DNA of 64,000 nt from Stentor roeselii (taxonomy: Eukaryota; Ciliophora; Heterotrichea; Heterotrichida; Stentoridae), in assembly GCA_006503475.1 (NCBI GenBank), contig RSEH01000236.1, positions 1 through 64,000 of the forward strand, written 5' to 3'. Of this stretch, positions 28,985 through 37,676 are shown piece by piece (within the stretch, counting starts at the first letter, position 1; each line of letters opens with the position of its first letter). Under the pieces are notes generated by a model. It saw only the letters and a program-made list of their open reading frames with translations. It made no database searches and was not told the DNA's origin. Made by a program: the position numbers and the translations under genes.

Positions 28985-29572
28985 TTACCTCATGTCAAAA
29001 GTACTTAACTTGCTTTTGCACATCGAGCTCGAAGGTCTTTTCAATCCCGCAGAAGCCGTAGTGGGTCGACTCAGAAGTCCTTTGTTACTTTCAAAACTTG
29101 CAGAATGGGCAAAACTCGGCACTTTCGGAATACGACGCGAATTTTCAGAGAGTTTCCTTTTAAGATACTGTTTATATTGAAAGTCTTGATCAAGTTTCTT
29201 GAAGTCATAACGCGATTTCGTGCTTTGAAGACGGTCAAGAAGTTGAAGATTTTCTTCAGTTATTTGAGTGATTCTCTGAGAACGAGTTGCGGCGTTTAAG
29301 GATTTTTGTAGCGGGTCAGATGAAAATTTTCCTAGAATTGGACGGCGGGTGTTAATTTCAGTCATTTTTTGAAGAAGGGTTTGATTGTCGCTGGTTATTA
29401 AAGACTCTTGCATTAGACGAAGGGCTTTTGTTTTTAACTTGTGTTTTAAATGGATTACTTCTTTTGGAGGGTTCGTGTCTGTTCGGCCTTTTATGCTGCG
29501 GAGACGGTTTAGATGGCTTTTATGCTCGAGGAATATTTGGAGGTCTTCATTTTTCTTGGTGCCTGTCCACAT
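28985..29572 (-). CDS. CFAP97-domain-like (KIAA1430/hemingway) axonemal protein, tentative
   Basis: 195 residues, basic. Residues about 68-150 resemble the CFAP97 domain: MTEINTRRPILGK, then RITQITEENLQLLDRLQ and a spaced STKSRYDFKKLDQDFQY with LKRKLSEN. The C-terminal 40 residues are Ser/Arg-rich and disordered (SRPTTASAGLKRPSSS). CFAP97-family proteins are cilium and flagellum associated, which suits a ciliate, but the match is from pattern memory and could be a different small coiled-coil axonemal protein. There is no signal peptide or TM segment. The stop lies 8 bp before the start of the OB-fold gene. Confidence 0.6.
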   Translation of the reverse strand: MWTGTKKNEDLQIFLEHKSHLNRLRSIKGRTDTNPPKEVIHLKHKLKTKALRLMQESLITSDNQTLLQKMTEINTRRPILGKFSSDPLQKSLNAATRSQRITQITEENLQLLDRLQSTKSRYDFKKLDQDFQYKQYLKRKLSENSRRIPKVPSFAHSASFESNKGLLSRPTTASAGLKRPSSSMCKSKLSTFDMR

Positions 29573-29767
29573 TGGGTTTATTAGGATTTATTTTAGGGTG
29601 TTATGGAAGTTGATTGATTTGTGGAAGGGTTTTAGGTTTATGAGGATTTTTTGGGGTTTTAAGGCGGTGAAGTGGGAGGGTGATTAGGGATTGGAAGAAG
29701 GAATGTTTGGGAAAATTTGGCTTTTTTGGGGTTTAGTAGGAATTATTTTTAAACCGAATAAGTGAGG

Positions 29768-31021
29768 TTAGATAGTTTTGAATGATGTCTTGACTCGATT
29801 TGCAACCTCTTCGATGAACTCTTCGGTGCTTAGCCAGTAGGATCTTATCAAATTAGGTCCTTTGACTATTAATGCGAGATCTTTTGTCATTTTACCGTTT
29901 TCAACAGCTGAAATAGTTGAAGATTCAACTAACTGAGCGAACTTTACAAGTTTCTCATTATCATCAACTTTCCCTCTTTGCTCAAGTGCTCTAGTCCAGG
30001 CAAAAATCGAAGCAATAGAGTTAGTCGACGTAACGCCACCTTTCTGATGTACCCTAAAATGTCTAGTAACAGTTCCATGAGCAGCTTCAGCCTTAAAAAC
30101 CCCTTCCGGATTAGTCAAAACACTAGTCATCAACCCCAAGCTTCCAAATCCCTGTGCAACCAAGTCACTCATAACATCTCCATCATAATTCTTACAAGCC
30201 CAAATAAATCCACCTTCGCCCTTCACCACCTGTGCGACCATATCATCAATAAGTCGATGTTCATAATGAATTCCAAGTTCTTCAAACCTTTTCCTAAACC
30301 CTGCAAAAGTCTCTTCAAAGCCATCAACAAAAGCTTTATCATAATTCTTTAAAATCGTTGACTTTGTAGTCATGAACAAGTTCATCTTGCGAGTCACTGC
30401 GTAGTTAAAACAACTACTCGCAAAAGCCCTTATTGAAGAGTCTGTGTTGTACATGCCCAGACCCACCCCGGAGGACTGGAAAGAATGAACTGGCCAGACC
30501 TGCTCTGAAGACCCGTCGTCTGGAGTGAAGACCAGCTTTAAAGTCCCTTTTGATGTGATTGGAAAGTCAACTGCTTTGTATTGGTCTGCATGTGCGTGAC
30601 GAGCGACTATTATCGGCTTCTTCCAGCTTGGGACTAGTGCTGGAATGTTACGAGCTAGAATAGGCTCTCGCATCACGGTACCTTCTAGATAGTTTCTGAT
30701 TGTTCCGTTTGGACTCTTCCATAACTCTTTTAAGTTGAATTCTTTTTGACGAGCTAGGTCGGGGGTTATTGTTGCGCATTTTACTCCGATTTTGTGAAGC
30801 TTTACGGATTCTGCTGCTTCTAAAGTTACTTTGTCGTTGGTTAAGTCACGGTTCTCGATTCCTAGGTCGAAGTATTTTATGTCTACGTCCAGGTAGGGGT
30901 GAATCAGCTGCTTCTTAATCAAAGTCCATATAATTCTAGCCATTTCGTCACCATCCATCTCAACAATCGGATTATTCACTTTGATCTTCTGAAAGCTTGA
31001 AGAGAACACACGGAATAACAT
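29768..31021 (-). CDS. IDH: NADP+-dependent isocitrate dehydrogenase, mitochondrial type
   Basis: 417 residues, the usual length for the eukaryotic homodimeric enzyme. The N-terminus [15 protein letters not shown] is basic and hydroxylated without acids, a likely mitochondrial presequence. Conserved parts in order: [38 protein letters not shown] (substrate Ser and Asn), [48 protein letters not shown] (metal-binding Asp), [16 protein letters not shown] and [14 protein letters not shown]. It converts isocitrate and NADP+ to 2-oxoglutarate, CO2 and NADPH. It is divergent from a hypothetical gene across 145 bp. The 3' flank to 29573 is G/T-rich on the plus strand. Confidence 0.96.
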   Translation of the reverse strand: MLFRVFSSSFQKIKVNNPIVEMDGDEMARIIWTLIKKQLIHPYLDVDIKYFDLGIENRDLTNDKVTLEAAESVKLHKIGVKCATITPDLARQKEFNLKELWKSPNGTIRNYLEGTVMREPILARNIPALVPSWKKPIIVARHAHADQYKAVDFPITSKGTLKLVFTPDDGSSEQVWPVHSFQSSGVGLGMYNTDSSIRAFASSCFNYAVTRKMNLFMTTKSTILKNYDKAFVDGFEETFAGFRKRFEELGIHYEHRLIDDMVAQVVKGEGGFIWACKNYDGDVMSDLVAQGFGSLGLMTSVLTNPEGVFKAEAAHGTVTRHFRVHQKGGVTSTNSIASIFAWTRALEQRGKVDDNEKLVKFAQLVESSTISAVENGKMTKDLALIVKGPNLIRSYWLSTEEFIEEVANRVKTSFKTI

Positions 31022-31166
31022 CTTAGAATTTATAAGAAGTTGATAATGAAAATATTTTTCCTAAAAGTGTTAAATGGTCATATTTAAGATTTTAGTCTTG
31101 ATGAATTTTTTCATTAAAAGACCAAATATTTACTAAAAGTTTTCTTGGCACTGGTAAAAATAAAAA

Positions 31167-31766
31167 ATGTTTTCTGACTCTTCTGATGAATTTCTGAACA
31201 ACATATACAAAAGATTCTCATCTCAACACCCAGTCCCCTCATCATTAAGTCCCCAAATCCGCAAACGACTCAGTCAATTCGATGACCTGGGTTTGATCAG
31301 TCATAGAGGAGCATTATCGCCAGCTTCTATAATGAGAACAGCAAAAAAAGCTTGTTCTATTAAAATTGCAGAGTTTTTTTCACCGAAACTGAGAAAGTCG
31401 ATGATTGACAAGGTTGGAATTCCGAAATTTTTAGAAGATATGAAAAAATCACAGAATCATGACAAGACAATGAAAAATAGCGCAAGTTATAATAGTCTTC
31501 AATTCGAACAAAAAACAGGAAAACCGAGTCAGACTGAAAGATTTAATCCGGTCAATGTTTGCAGTCAGAGAAAAAAAAGCCATATTAAAGAAATTAACCC
31601 TTTATTCTTCCTTAGGATCAATGAAGTGATGCAGAAGTCAAGGCAGCTTGTTGCTAAGAGTCAGAAATTTGGAAGTCAGGTTGAAAGGATTAAGAAAAAA
31701 CATTCGGGGAAACTAAAAAAACAGGATAGAGTGAAAATTGAGAACAATTTGAAATTGATTGTTTAG
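31167..31766 (+). CDS. hypothetical basic protein
   Basis: 199 residues, not recognised. Lys-, Ser- and Gln-rich with low hydrophobicity; no TM, signal peptide or Cys motif. The first 60 residues include Pro-rich segments (SSQHPVPSSLSPQIRKR). The last 60 are helical and strongly basic (QVERIKKKHSGKLKKQDR). It is a clean open frame with an ATG, divergent from the isocitrate dehydrogenase gene and convergent with another small basic protein, with 86 bp between the two stops. It could be cytoskeletal or nuclear; I cannot tell. Confidence 0.65.
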   Translation: MFSDSSDEFLNNIYKRFSSQHPVPSSLSPQIRKRLSQFDDLGLISHRGALSPASIMRTAKKACSIKIAEFFSPKLRKSMIDKVGIPKFLEDMKKSQNHDKTMKNSASYNSLQFEQKTGKPSQTERFNPVNVCSQRKKSHIKEINPLFFLRINEVMQKSRQLVAKSQKFGSQVERIKKKHSGKLKKQDRVKIENNLKLIV

Positions 31767-31852
31767 GTGATATGGGTTAAGTTTTGTAATACTTGATTTT
31801 TTTTTAGGTTTATTGAAGTGATTAGGATTTTATAATATTATTACCAAAGCTA

Positions 31853-32458
31853 TTATTTCAACGAACTCTTCGTCCTCAGTTGTTTAATCCTCAACTCATT
31901 CTTAATATCCACCAGCCTTTTTTCCCCAGCAGCAGGAAAAGGGTCTAAAATCGTAATAGTCTTTTTATTTTTCGCTTTACCCTTGCAAGCCAAGTCAATT
32001 TTAGAGTTTTCTCTAATCATATCACCATCATTACTAGTATTTGTTGCTGCATTACACATGACAGGCCTTTGTTGATTAGTGAGGTACTTTCGAAAACTTT
32101 TGATTTCCAGTAGTTCTGAAGTGTTTTTATTCGAGTAAGGCTTTCGAAGAACAGGCAACTTAAAGTAAGGCTTCGGAGTTAATGACTTCTCATTGCTCGT
32201 TATGCTCAATGAAGGCTTTCTTATCGGAGATATTGAAAAATGATCAGAAGGCTCCACTCGAAGAGGCTCTACTTGTTTTTCTCTTTCGTTGATAACTCTT
32301 CGTCTTATGAAACTTTCAGGGGCTTGAGTGAAAAGACGCTGGGATGACTTTGATCTTAGCTTTATTTTTAGTTGATTTTCTTTGTTTAAAAGAGGACTTT
32401 TTAGTAAGGCTTTGCTTGCGTTCCGACTTTTTGATGTCAGGTTTTGATAGAGTTGCAT
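31853..32458 (-). CDS. hypothetical basic protein
   Basis: 201 residues, not recognised. Very basic and mostly disordered, with many Ser, Arg and Lys (KIKLRSKSSQRLF, FIRRRVINEREKQ). A short stretch near residues 160-190 (KNKKTITILDPFPAAG) is the least polar. No TM segment, signal peptide or Cys pattern. It is convergent with the previous small gene and divergent from the coiled-coil gene. Real by its open frame and tight context; function unknown. Confidence 0.6.
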   Translation of the reverse strand: MQLYQNLTSKSRNASKALLKSPLLNKENQLKIKLRSKSSQRLFTQAPESFIRRRVINEREKQVEPLRVEPSDHFSISPIRKPSLSITSNEKSLTPKPYFKLPVLRKPYSNKNTSELLEIKSFRKYLTNQQRPVMCNAATNTSNDGDMIRENSKIDLACKGKAKNKKTITILDPFPAAGEKRLVDIKNELRIKQLRTKSSLK

Positions 32459-32707
32459 TTTTTATTATCGAGATGGGTGGTTTTGGATTAGATGATTAAA
32501 TTGAGAAGGTAAGTTGAGATTTTTAGATTTTGGTATTTTTCTGGTGGTAATTATTTTTTTTGGGAATGAAGTTTGGATGAATTAATATTTTTGGTTTGGA
32601 TGTTTTGGATTTTTTATGGATGTTTTGATGGGAATAAATAATGAGAGTTTTATAATAAAAGTTAGAAAGTGTTTAACTATTCTCCCAATCCTCAATCTGA
32701 CATAAAA

Positions 32708-33892
32708 ATGAATCAAGAGAAGCTCTTAGCCCTATTAAAAGTTTCCGAAGGTAAGCCTTATCTAGAAATCTTATTTTCAATAAACCTCCCTTCTCACATC
32801 CTAGCAAAATACCAAAACCTGCGAAACTCTTTACTAAACTCAGAAGATTTTTCCCTTCCAAAATTCGAGACCTGCTACTCTCCAAGACTTTCAAAGTCCT
32901 TATCTTCCAGTTACTCGAAATTTTCAAAACTCTGTCTAATGTCAATGCAGCACATTTTCGACAAGACCTGTTTCATCATCGAGTCTTCAACCAGGTCAAA
33001 AACATTTCAAATCTCGAAAAGCTTTTCAGAAATCATGAAATCTGATGATCAGGTGAAAGACTTGACTATTTTAACAGATGAAATCGAGTCACTTTCATCT
33101 CAAATCACTGAAAATCTGGAGATTATTAAAGGAAATTTAAATTCTGCACAAAATAATGTGAAAGAAATTGAAGAGACTTCTAGAAATGCTCGAAACTTTA
33201 GGAGTGAGGAACAGGTTCAAATGATTCAAGGTGAAAATGAAAGATTGAGAAGAGAAAATCTTGAATTGAAAGAAGAAGCTGAAAATCTGAAGGAAAAATG
33301 GAACCTTGAACTTGATAATGCCAGGGAAAAATGGTCTTCGGGACTTGATTGCATGAAAAATAACTTCGAGAAGAATATCAAGGAAATTACTGATTCTTAT
33401 GAAAATCAAATAAAAACATTGAAAGCAGTGAATAAAGAAAAATTTGAGATGTTTAAAGAAAGTCAACTTAAGGTCGCTTCGAGTTTAAGGTCTGATAAAA
33501 ATGAACAAAGTGAAATTATCAACAAACTTAATGATAAAATTTTAATGTTTACTGCAAGGAGTAGTGAAGATGCTAATTTCATGGAAAAAGTTATGAATTT
33601 ACTTGATGAGATCTTTGAAAGGTTTTTAGTGAAAGAGGTAAGATGTGCTGTTACTGGCATGAAAGACAAGATATTAATGAGATTAGAAAGTTTGATCAAG
33701 TTTTTTGAAGGGCAAGAACAGACTTCCAAGAAAACAGGAAAAAATTTTAAAAGTGGTTTAGGACTCAAAGAAAAACTCATAGAAAATAACATTATTTTAA
33801 AAGAATTTGAAGAAGCCAGGTCAAAACTTATGCTACATTTTCATGATAGTCCAAAAGGAAGAAAACTTCAAGCTTTTACCACAAGGTTTTAA
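32708..33892 (+). CDS. coiled-coil protein
   Basis: 394 residues from ATG 32708. The frame is open back to 32669, but that codon is GTG, so I choose the ATG (MNQEKLLALLKVSEGKPYLE). Residues 10-120 form a compact, mixed-composition N-terminal part. About 130-290 is one long charged coiled coil (heptads such as ENERLRRENLELKEEAENLK). About 290-394 is helical with a basic end. There is no motor, kinase or membrane signature. Long coiled coils in ciliates often belong to basal body, cortical fibre or ciliary structures; nothing here decides between them. Confidence 0.7.
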   Translation: MNQEKLLALLKVSEGKPYLEILFSINLPSHILAKYQNLRNSLLNSEDFSLPKFETCYSPRLSKSLSSSYSKFSKLCLMSMQHIFDKTCFIIESSTRSKTFQISKSFSEIMKSDDQVKDLTILTDEIESLSSQITENLEIIKGNLNSAQNNVKEIEETSRNARNFRSEEQVQMIQGENERLRRENLELKEEAENLKEKWNLELDNAREKWSSGLDCMKNNFEKNIKEITDSYENQIKTLKAVNKEKFEMFKESQLKVASSLRSDKNEQSEIINKLNDKILMFTARSSEDANFMEKVMNLLDEIFERFLVKEVRCAVTGMKDKILMRLESLIKFFEGQEQTSKKTGKNFKSGLGLKEKLIENNIILKEFEEARSKLMLHFHDSPKGRKLQAFTTRF

Positions 33893-34366
33893 ATGGATTC
33901 AAATAATTAATAGAGTAGAATGAGAGTTTTAAAGATGATTAAAAGGCAGATTTGTGATAAAAATTGATACTAAGTAAATAACCCCAAGTATCATCTGTGT
34001 CAATCAAATTATTAACATTAAAAACCTAGATTATAATAATGCTTCAAATTATCTTCACAAAAGATTTAAGATAAACCCATTCAAATATTTCATTTCTTAA
34101 TCTCTAACAAAATTAATATTAAAATCCTATCAAGTATCTTCACAAAAGATGTAAAATAAAACCCATTCAAATATTTCATATCTTAATCACTAAAAATTGA
34201 TATCCAGATTTAATCTTCAATCCATTCAAATCCTCAACAATTTCATAAATTTAACCTTAATTAAAATTTTCACTAAAAACTCTTAATCCTAAAAAAACTT
34301 AAACTTCATCTACACCCAATAATCTCTAATCCCACAACCCATAAAAAAAACTTAAATCTTATCTAG
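33893..34366. other. intergenic, contains an 85-bp direct repeat
   Basis: Spacer between convergent genes, with C/A-rich sequence on the plus strand after about 33960. The only structure seen is the two-copy repeat listed separately. Confidence 0.6.
34022..34196. repeat. two-copy imperfect direct repeat, period 85 bp
   Basis: A block beginning ATCTTCACAAAAGAT at 34051 recurs at 34136. It is followed in both copies by a similar AAACCCATTCAAATATTTCAT and a CTTAATC segment, and preceded by weaker similarity. The conserved 15-mer can pair with itself (ATCTT with AAGAT around a 5-nt loop). Confidence 0.75.
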
Positions 34367-34996
34367 CTACTTTTTCATTGGTTGATACTCTTCATGAGTG
34401 ACTAAAATCAAAGCATTCATAGTTTTGCGATAAACACAAAAGTACATCGCACTTAAAACAGCTAAACCCTGAGCACTAAACACAAAAAATATCCCAATTC
34501 CAAGTTTAACATCATCAATCATGAACATCCGACTAACAAACACAAAGCAAACAATTCCAATTGCATAAATAAAAGGATAAACATAATTCACAAAAGTAAA
34601 TCTTAAGAAACCACAACAACTGCAACCACAGCCCATTCCCATCATTCCAAGAATCGCGTAAAGACAGAGAAACTGGCTTAAAGACGAAAAAATCATTAAA
34701 AGAATTCCTGCAGTTTCGAAGTCCTTTCGTCGATCGCATACGTCTTTTGTGTCGTCTTTTGCATCGTCACAGAAATGGTCTTCGAACTGCTTGTAAGTCG
34801 CGATGACGACTTCTGTTAAGGGTGTTGATTCTGTATTGTTTATTTTGTAAGTCGATTCTTTGAAGATATTCACCGCACCGATGTTGTAGTCGGACTTGTA
34901 CTCGAAAATCTCTAGGAAGTAAGTACTCAGAACTGCACTCAGGAAGAGAAGGTCGAAAAGTAGTTTGACGAAGATTTTCACTCGAGGGTCTCCCAT
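34367..34996 (-). CDS. four-TM membrane protein, unassigned
   Basis: 209 residues. Hydrophobic helices at about 10-28, 90-112, 128-150 and 160-180, with a polar loop of about 60 residues between helices 1 and 2 that holds a Cys pair in an acidic stretch (FCDDAKDDTKDVCDRR). Helix 2 ends in a Cys-rich segment GMGCGCSCCGF that could be palmitoylated. The topology is tetraspan-like (one long extracellular loop first) and similar to the product of 36623-37411, but no family motif is clear. It is divergent from the MAPK-like gene, with a purine-rich tract between them. Confidence 0.75.
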   Translation of the reverse strand: MGDPRVKIFVKLLFDLLFLSAVLSTYFLEIFEYKSDYNIGAVNIFKESTYKINNTESTPLTEVVIATYKQFEDHFCDDAKDDTKDVCDRRKDFETAGILLMIFSSLSQFLCLYAILGMMGMGCGCSCCGFLRFTFVNYVYPFIYAIGIVCFVFVSRMFMIDDVKLGIGIFFVFSAQGLAVLSAMYFCVYRKTMNALILVTHEEYQPMKK

Positions 34997-35411
34997 TTTT
35001 GCATATGGGATTTAGGAAGAGGTTTAGGATTAGGAAAGGGAAAGATGAGGAAGAAGATGAGGAAGAAGATGAGGAAGAAGGTTAAGATGAGTGAAGGTTA
35101 AGATGAGGATAAATGTTAGATGAGGATAGATGAGGATAGATGAGGATTTAGGTTGAGATAAAGAAGAAGATTAGGAAAAGGTTAATATAAGGAAAAAGTG
35201 AGGAAAAGGTTAAGATAGGAAGAAGATTAGGATTAAGGTTAAGATAAAGATTAGAAGGTTAAAGATGAGGAAGAAGGTTAAAGATATGGATTCATCAATC
35301 ATATCCTTGTTCAATATCAAATATATCTATAACTCCTCAATCACTTCAATAATCTCGCATTATCTCCTATAATTACTCTAAAAACCCTTCCTCTCCTATC
35401 CAAAATAAAAA
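34997..35411. other. divergent intergenic region: purine-rich left part, C-rich right part
   Basis: Holds the purine-rich tract up to about 35283. It then switches sharply to C/T/A-rich sequence just upstream of the MAPK-like gene. No gene is seen; both promoters must lie here. Confidence 0.7.
35005..35283 (+). repeat. purine-rich (G/A) low-complexity tract with short tandem repeats
   Basis: About 280 bp with almost no C on the plus strand. It includes three perfect copies of the 12-mer GATGAGGAAGAA at 35044-35079 and three near copies of a TGAGGATAGA 10-mer at 35121-35147. Such mirror-like polypurine tracts can adopt triplex or R-loop structures; that is general knowledge and has not been shown here. 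It lies in the upstream region of the tetraspan gene, whose sense strand is therefore pyrimidine-rich. Confidence 0.85.
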
Positions 35412-36614
35412 ATGAACCCAGACTGGCCAATAACAGACAAATACACAATAAAAGAAAAGATCGGTCAAGGTAGTTTCGGCAACGTTTACTCAGCAACAAA
35501 CAACCACACAGGTGAACTCCTCGCAATAAAAGAAATCAAAGGTTTTTTCGACGATTTTCTAGAAGCCCGTCGAATGTTACGCGAAATCTGCGTGATGATC
35601 CACTTAAACCATCCATGCATAGTAAAAATAAAAGACGTGATCGTGAAATCCTTAGACTTCAGCAGTTTTTTCATAGTGATGGAACACGCAGACACTGACT
35701 TAAAAAAACTAATTCGATCTCCTACTTTCCTCGACCACGAGCAGATAAAGTTCCTTCTTTACCAAGCATTAGTAGGCATCAAGTACATGCACTCCGCTCA
35801 TATCTTACATCGAGACCTGAAACCTGCAAACATCCTAATCAACTCTGACTGTTCTTTAAAAATATGCGACTTTGGACTCAGTCGGTCAATGCAAGAAAGT
35901 GACTTAAAAGTGATTGAAGAAGAAAATTCAGAAAAACCATCTTCAGATGTTTCTAACTTTCCAAGACAACTTGGAAGAAGTACCAAAAGACAACTTTCAA
36001 GTCATGTTGTAACTCGTTGGTATCGAGCACCTGAATTGATTTTACTTGAAAAAAATTATGATTCGAAAATTGATGTTTGGAGTCTTGGTTGTATTTTTGC
36101 TGAAATTTTAAGCATGATTAGGGAAAATGCACCTTATTATATTGAAAGAGGTCCGATTTTTCCAGGAAAGTCTTGTTTTCCTTTAAGTCCTGATGTTGAG
36201 ATACACAGTGTGCCTAGTGGCTACCCAACAAATGAAAACGACCAGTTAAATATCATTCTAGAGGTCATCGGAACTCCAAGTCAGCAGGACCTTGACGAGT
36301 TAAGCAACCCTAGAGCTGTTCATTATATAAAAAGTTTTAAAAGACGTGAAAAAAGAAACTTTAAAATGATGTTTCCTGGGTCGAATGACGAGGAAATTGA
36401 AATTTTAGAAAAAATGCTTGTTTTTAGTAAAAGTGCGAGAAGTAATATTGATCAGCTTTTGCAACATTCGTATTTTGAGTCGGTTAGAAGACCGGAATTT
36501 GAAGTACTTGCTAATATGCCTGCGGACTTCGCATTTGACCGTGGTCAGTCGCTTAGTATTGAAGATATGAAGACGATTTTTGTTGAGCAGATTGGAAAAA
36601 TGCATAGTTCTTAA
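35412..36614 (+). CDS. MAPK-like protein kinase without the TxY activation motif
   Basis: 400 residues. Kinase domain about 8-355: GQGSFGNVYSA Gly loop, LLAIKEIKG, YMHSAHILHRDLKPANIL, KICDFGLSR, VVTRWYRAPELILL and SKIDVWSLGCIFAEIL. The TRWYRAPE motif and the late MAPK-type insert place it in the CMGC group near MAPKs. Between DFGLSR and TRWYRAPE the activation segment is about 30 residues longer than usual and reads KRQLSSHVVTRW, so the TEY/TDY/TGY phospho-motif is SSH. Dual phosphorylation by a MAPKK is thus not possible at the normal site. All catalytic residues are kept, so it is likely active. The next gene on the same strand starts only 8 bp after its stop. Confidence 0.92.
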   Translation: MNPDWPITDKYTIKEKIGQGSFGNVYSATNNHTGELLAIKEIKGFFDDFLEARRMLREICVMIHLNHPCIVKIKDVIVKSLDFSSFFIVMEHADTDLKKLIRSPTFLDHEQIKFLLYQALVGIKYMHSAHILHRDLKPANILINSDCSLKICDFGLSRSMQESDLKVIEEENSEKPSSDVSNFPRQLGRSTKRQLSSHVVTRWYRAPELILLEKNYDSKIDVWSLGCIFAEILSMIRENAPYYIERGPIFPGKSCFPLSPDVEIHSVPSGYPTNENDQLNIILEVIGTPSQQDLDELSNPRAVHYIKSFKRREKRNFKMMFPGSNDEEIEILEKMLVFSKSARSNIDQLLQHSYFESVRRPEFEVLANMPADFAFDRGQSLSIEDMKTIFVEQIGKMHSS

Positions 36615-36622
36615 TAAATTAA

Positions 36623-37411
36623 ATGGGAAGAATCACAGGTATTCAATGGTACTACCATGTTCAATGTCTCTTGTTTTTGTTTCTAACTATTTATTCTTTT
36701 GTATTTGTAAGCAACTTCACTGATGACAAGTGTCTTGCGAAAGTTGAGACGAATTCAACGAGACTTTTAGAGGAAAGGGGAAAAATCAATGATTTTCAAG
36801 ATATTGGAAGAATTTTACAAACTTCTAATGAAACTTCTAATTCAACTACTTCTAATTCAACTACTTCTAATGAAACTAGTTCAACTTCTCAAGGATGGAT
36901 CGATGGCGTTTGTCCAACTTCTACCTTAAAGGAAAAAACCAGTCTTGTATCAATCGCTGCTGTTTTAGGTTTTATTTACGCGGCTTTAGCTGGGTTGATG
37001 ACTTTCATGTCGTTGTTTTTGTATTATTTCTCGAATTTAGATATTTCTGAGTTCGCAGATTTGAGTTTTTGTCAGAATTGTATGGGAAAGCTTACGAAAT
37101 GTTTACCTTATTTAACAGTTTTAGGACATTTGATTGGATTTATTTTAGTTGTTGTTCAGCTTTTCTTTGTTTTTGTGATAAAGGACTGTGAAGATGCCTG
37201 TCATTATGACTCTACTGAAAATAAACATAAGTATGGAGTCATGCAGGATGAAGCGGAAATTCTTATCATTATTTGTGCTTTGGCTTGGTTTAGTATGCAT
37301 GTTATTGGAGGATTTGCGAGGAGGAATGTTTATTATGACTCGTTTTTTTATCAGCCTGAAATGAGAGCGAATAAATGTGTACTTTGGTGCTGTACCAGGT
37401 GTGGACCTTGA
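36623..37411 (+). CDS. four-TM membrane protein, unassigned
   Basis: 262 residues. Four hydrophobic helices: about 9-30, 112-140, 166-192 and 210-228. Between the first two is an extracellular-looking loop of about 80 residues with Asn-Ser/Thr sequons and a small tandem repeat (SNSTTSNSTTSNET), encoded by near-identical 15- to 18-bp units. Cys pairs lie in loops (FCQNCMG, CEDACHY) and the C-terminus is Cys-rich (CVLWCCTRCG). The topology resembles the product of 34367-34996 and, loosely, tetraspanins or claudins, without their signature motifs. Probably an N-glycosylated plasma-membrane or vesicle protein. It starts 8 bp after the MAPK-like stop. Confidence 0.78.
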   Translation: MGRITGIQWYYHVQCLLFLFLTIYSFVFVSNFTDDKCLAKVETNSTRLLEERGKINDFQDIGRILQTSNETSNSTTSNSTTSNETSSTSQGWIDGVCPTSTLKEKTSLVSIAAVLGFIYAALAGLMTFMSLFLYYFSNLDISEFADLSFCQNCMGKLTKCLPYLTVLGHLIGFILVVVQLFFVFVIKDCEDACHYDSTENKHKYGVMQDEAEILIIICALAWFSMHVIGGFARRNVYYDSFFYQPEMRANKCVLWCCTRCGP

Positions 37412-37676
37412 GAGGTTTATTTAAAGATTAGGGTTTAACTTGAGTTTTGATTTTTATGGGTTTTATGGTTTTAGTTATCTGGGGTTTTTTTGGGTGGAAG
37501 GTGAATTTATCAGATTAAAGTAGTTTTAGATTGATTTGTTTATTGATAGAACTGAATTAATCTTTAAGTTGAAATTCTAAATATATCCTAGATTAAAGAT
37601 TCCACAAATCATAAAAATCTCACTTTCAAATCCTACCAACTCAAATTAAATGATTCCCAACTTATCTACTAACCCC

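Noticed and set aside
29573-29767. A small gene between the isocitrate dehydrogenase and CFAP97-like genes (open plus-strand frames)
   Set aside because: Plus-strand frames here arise from G/T-rich composition and have no protein-like sequence.
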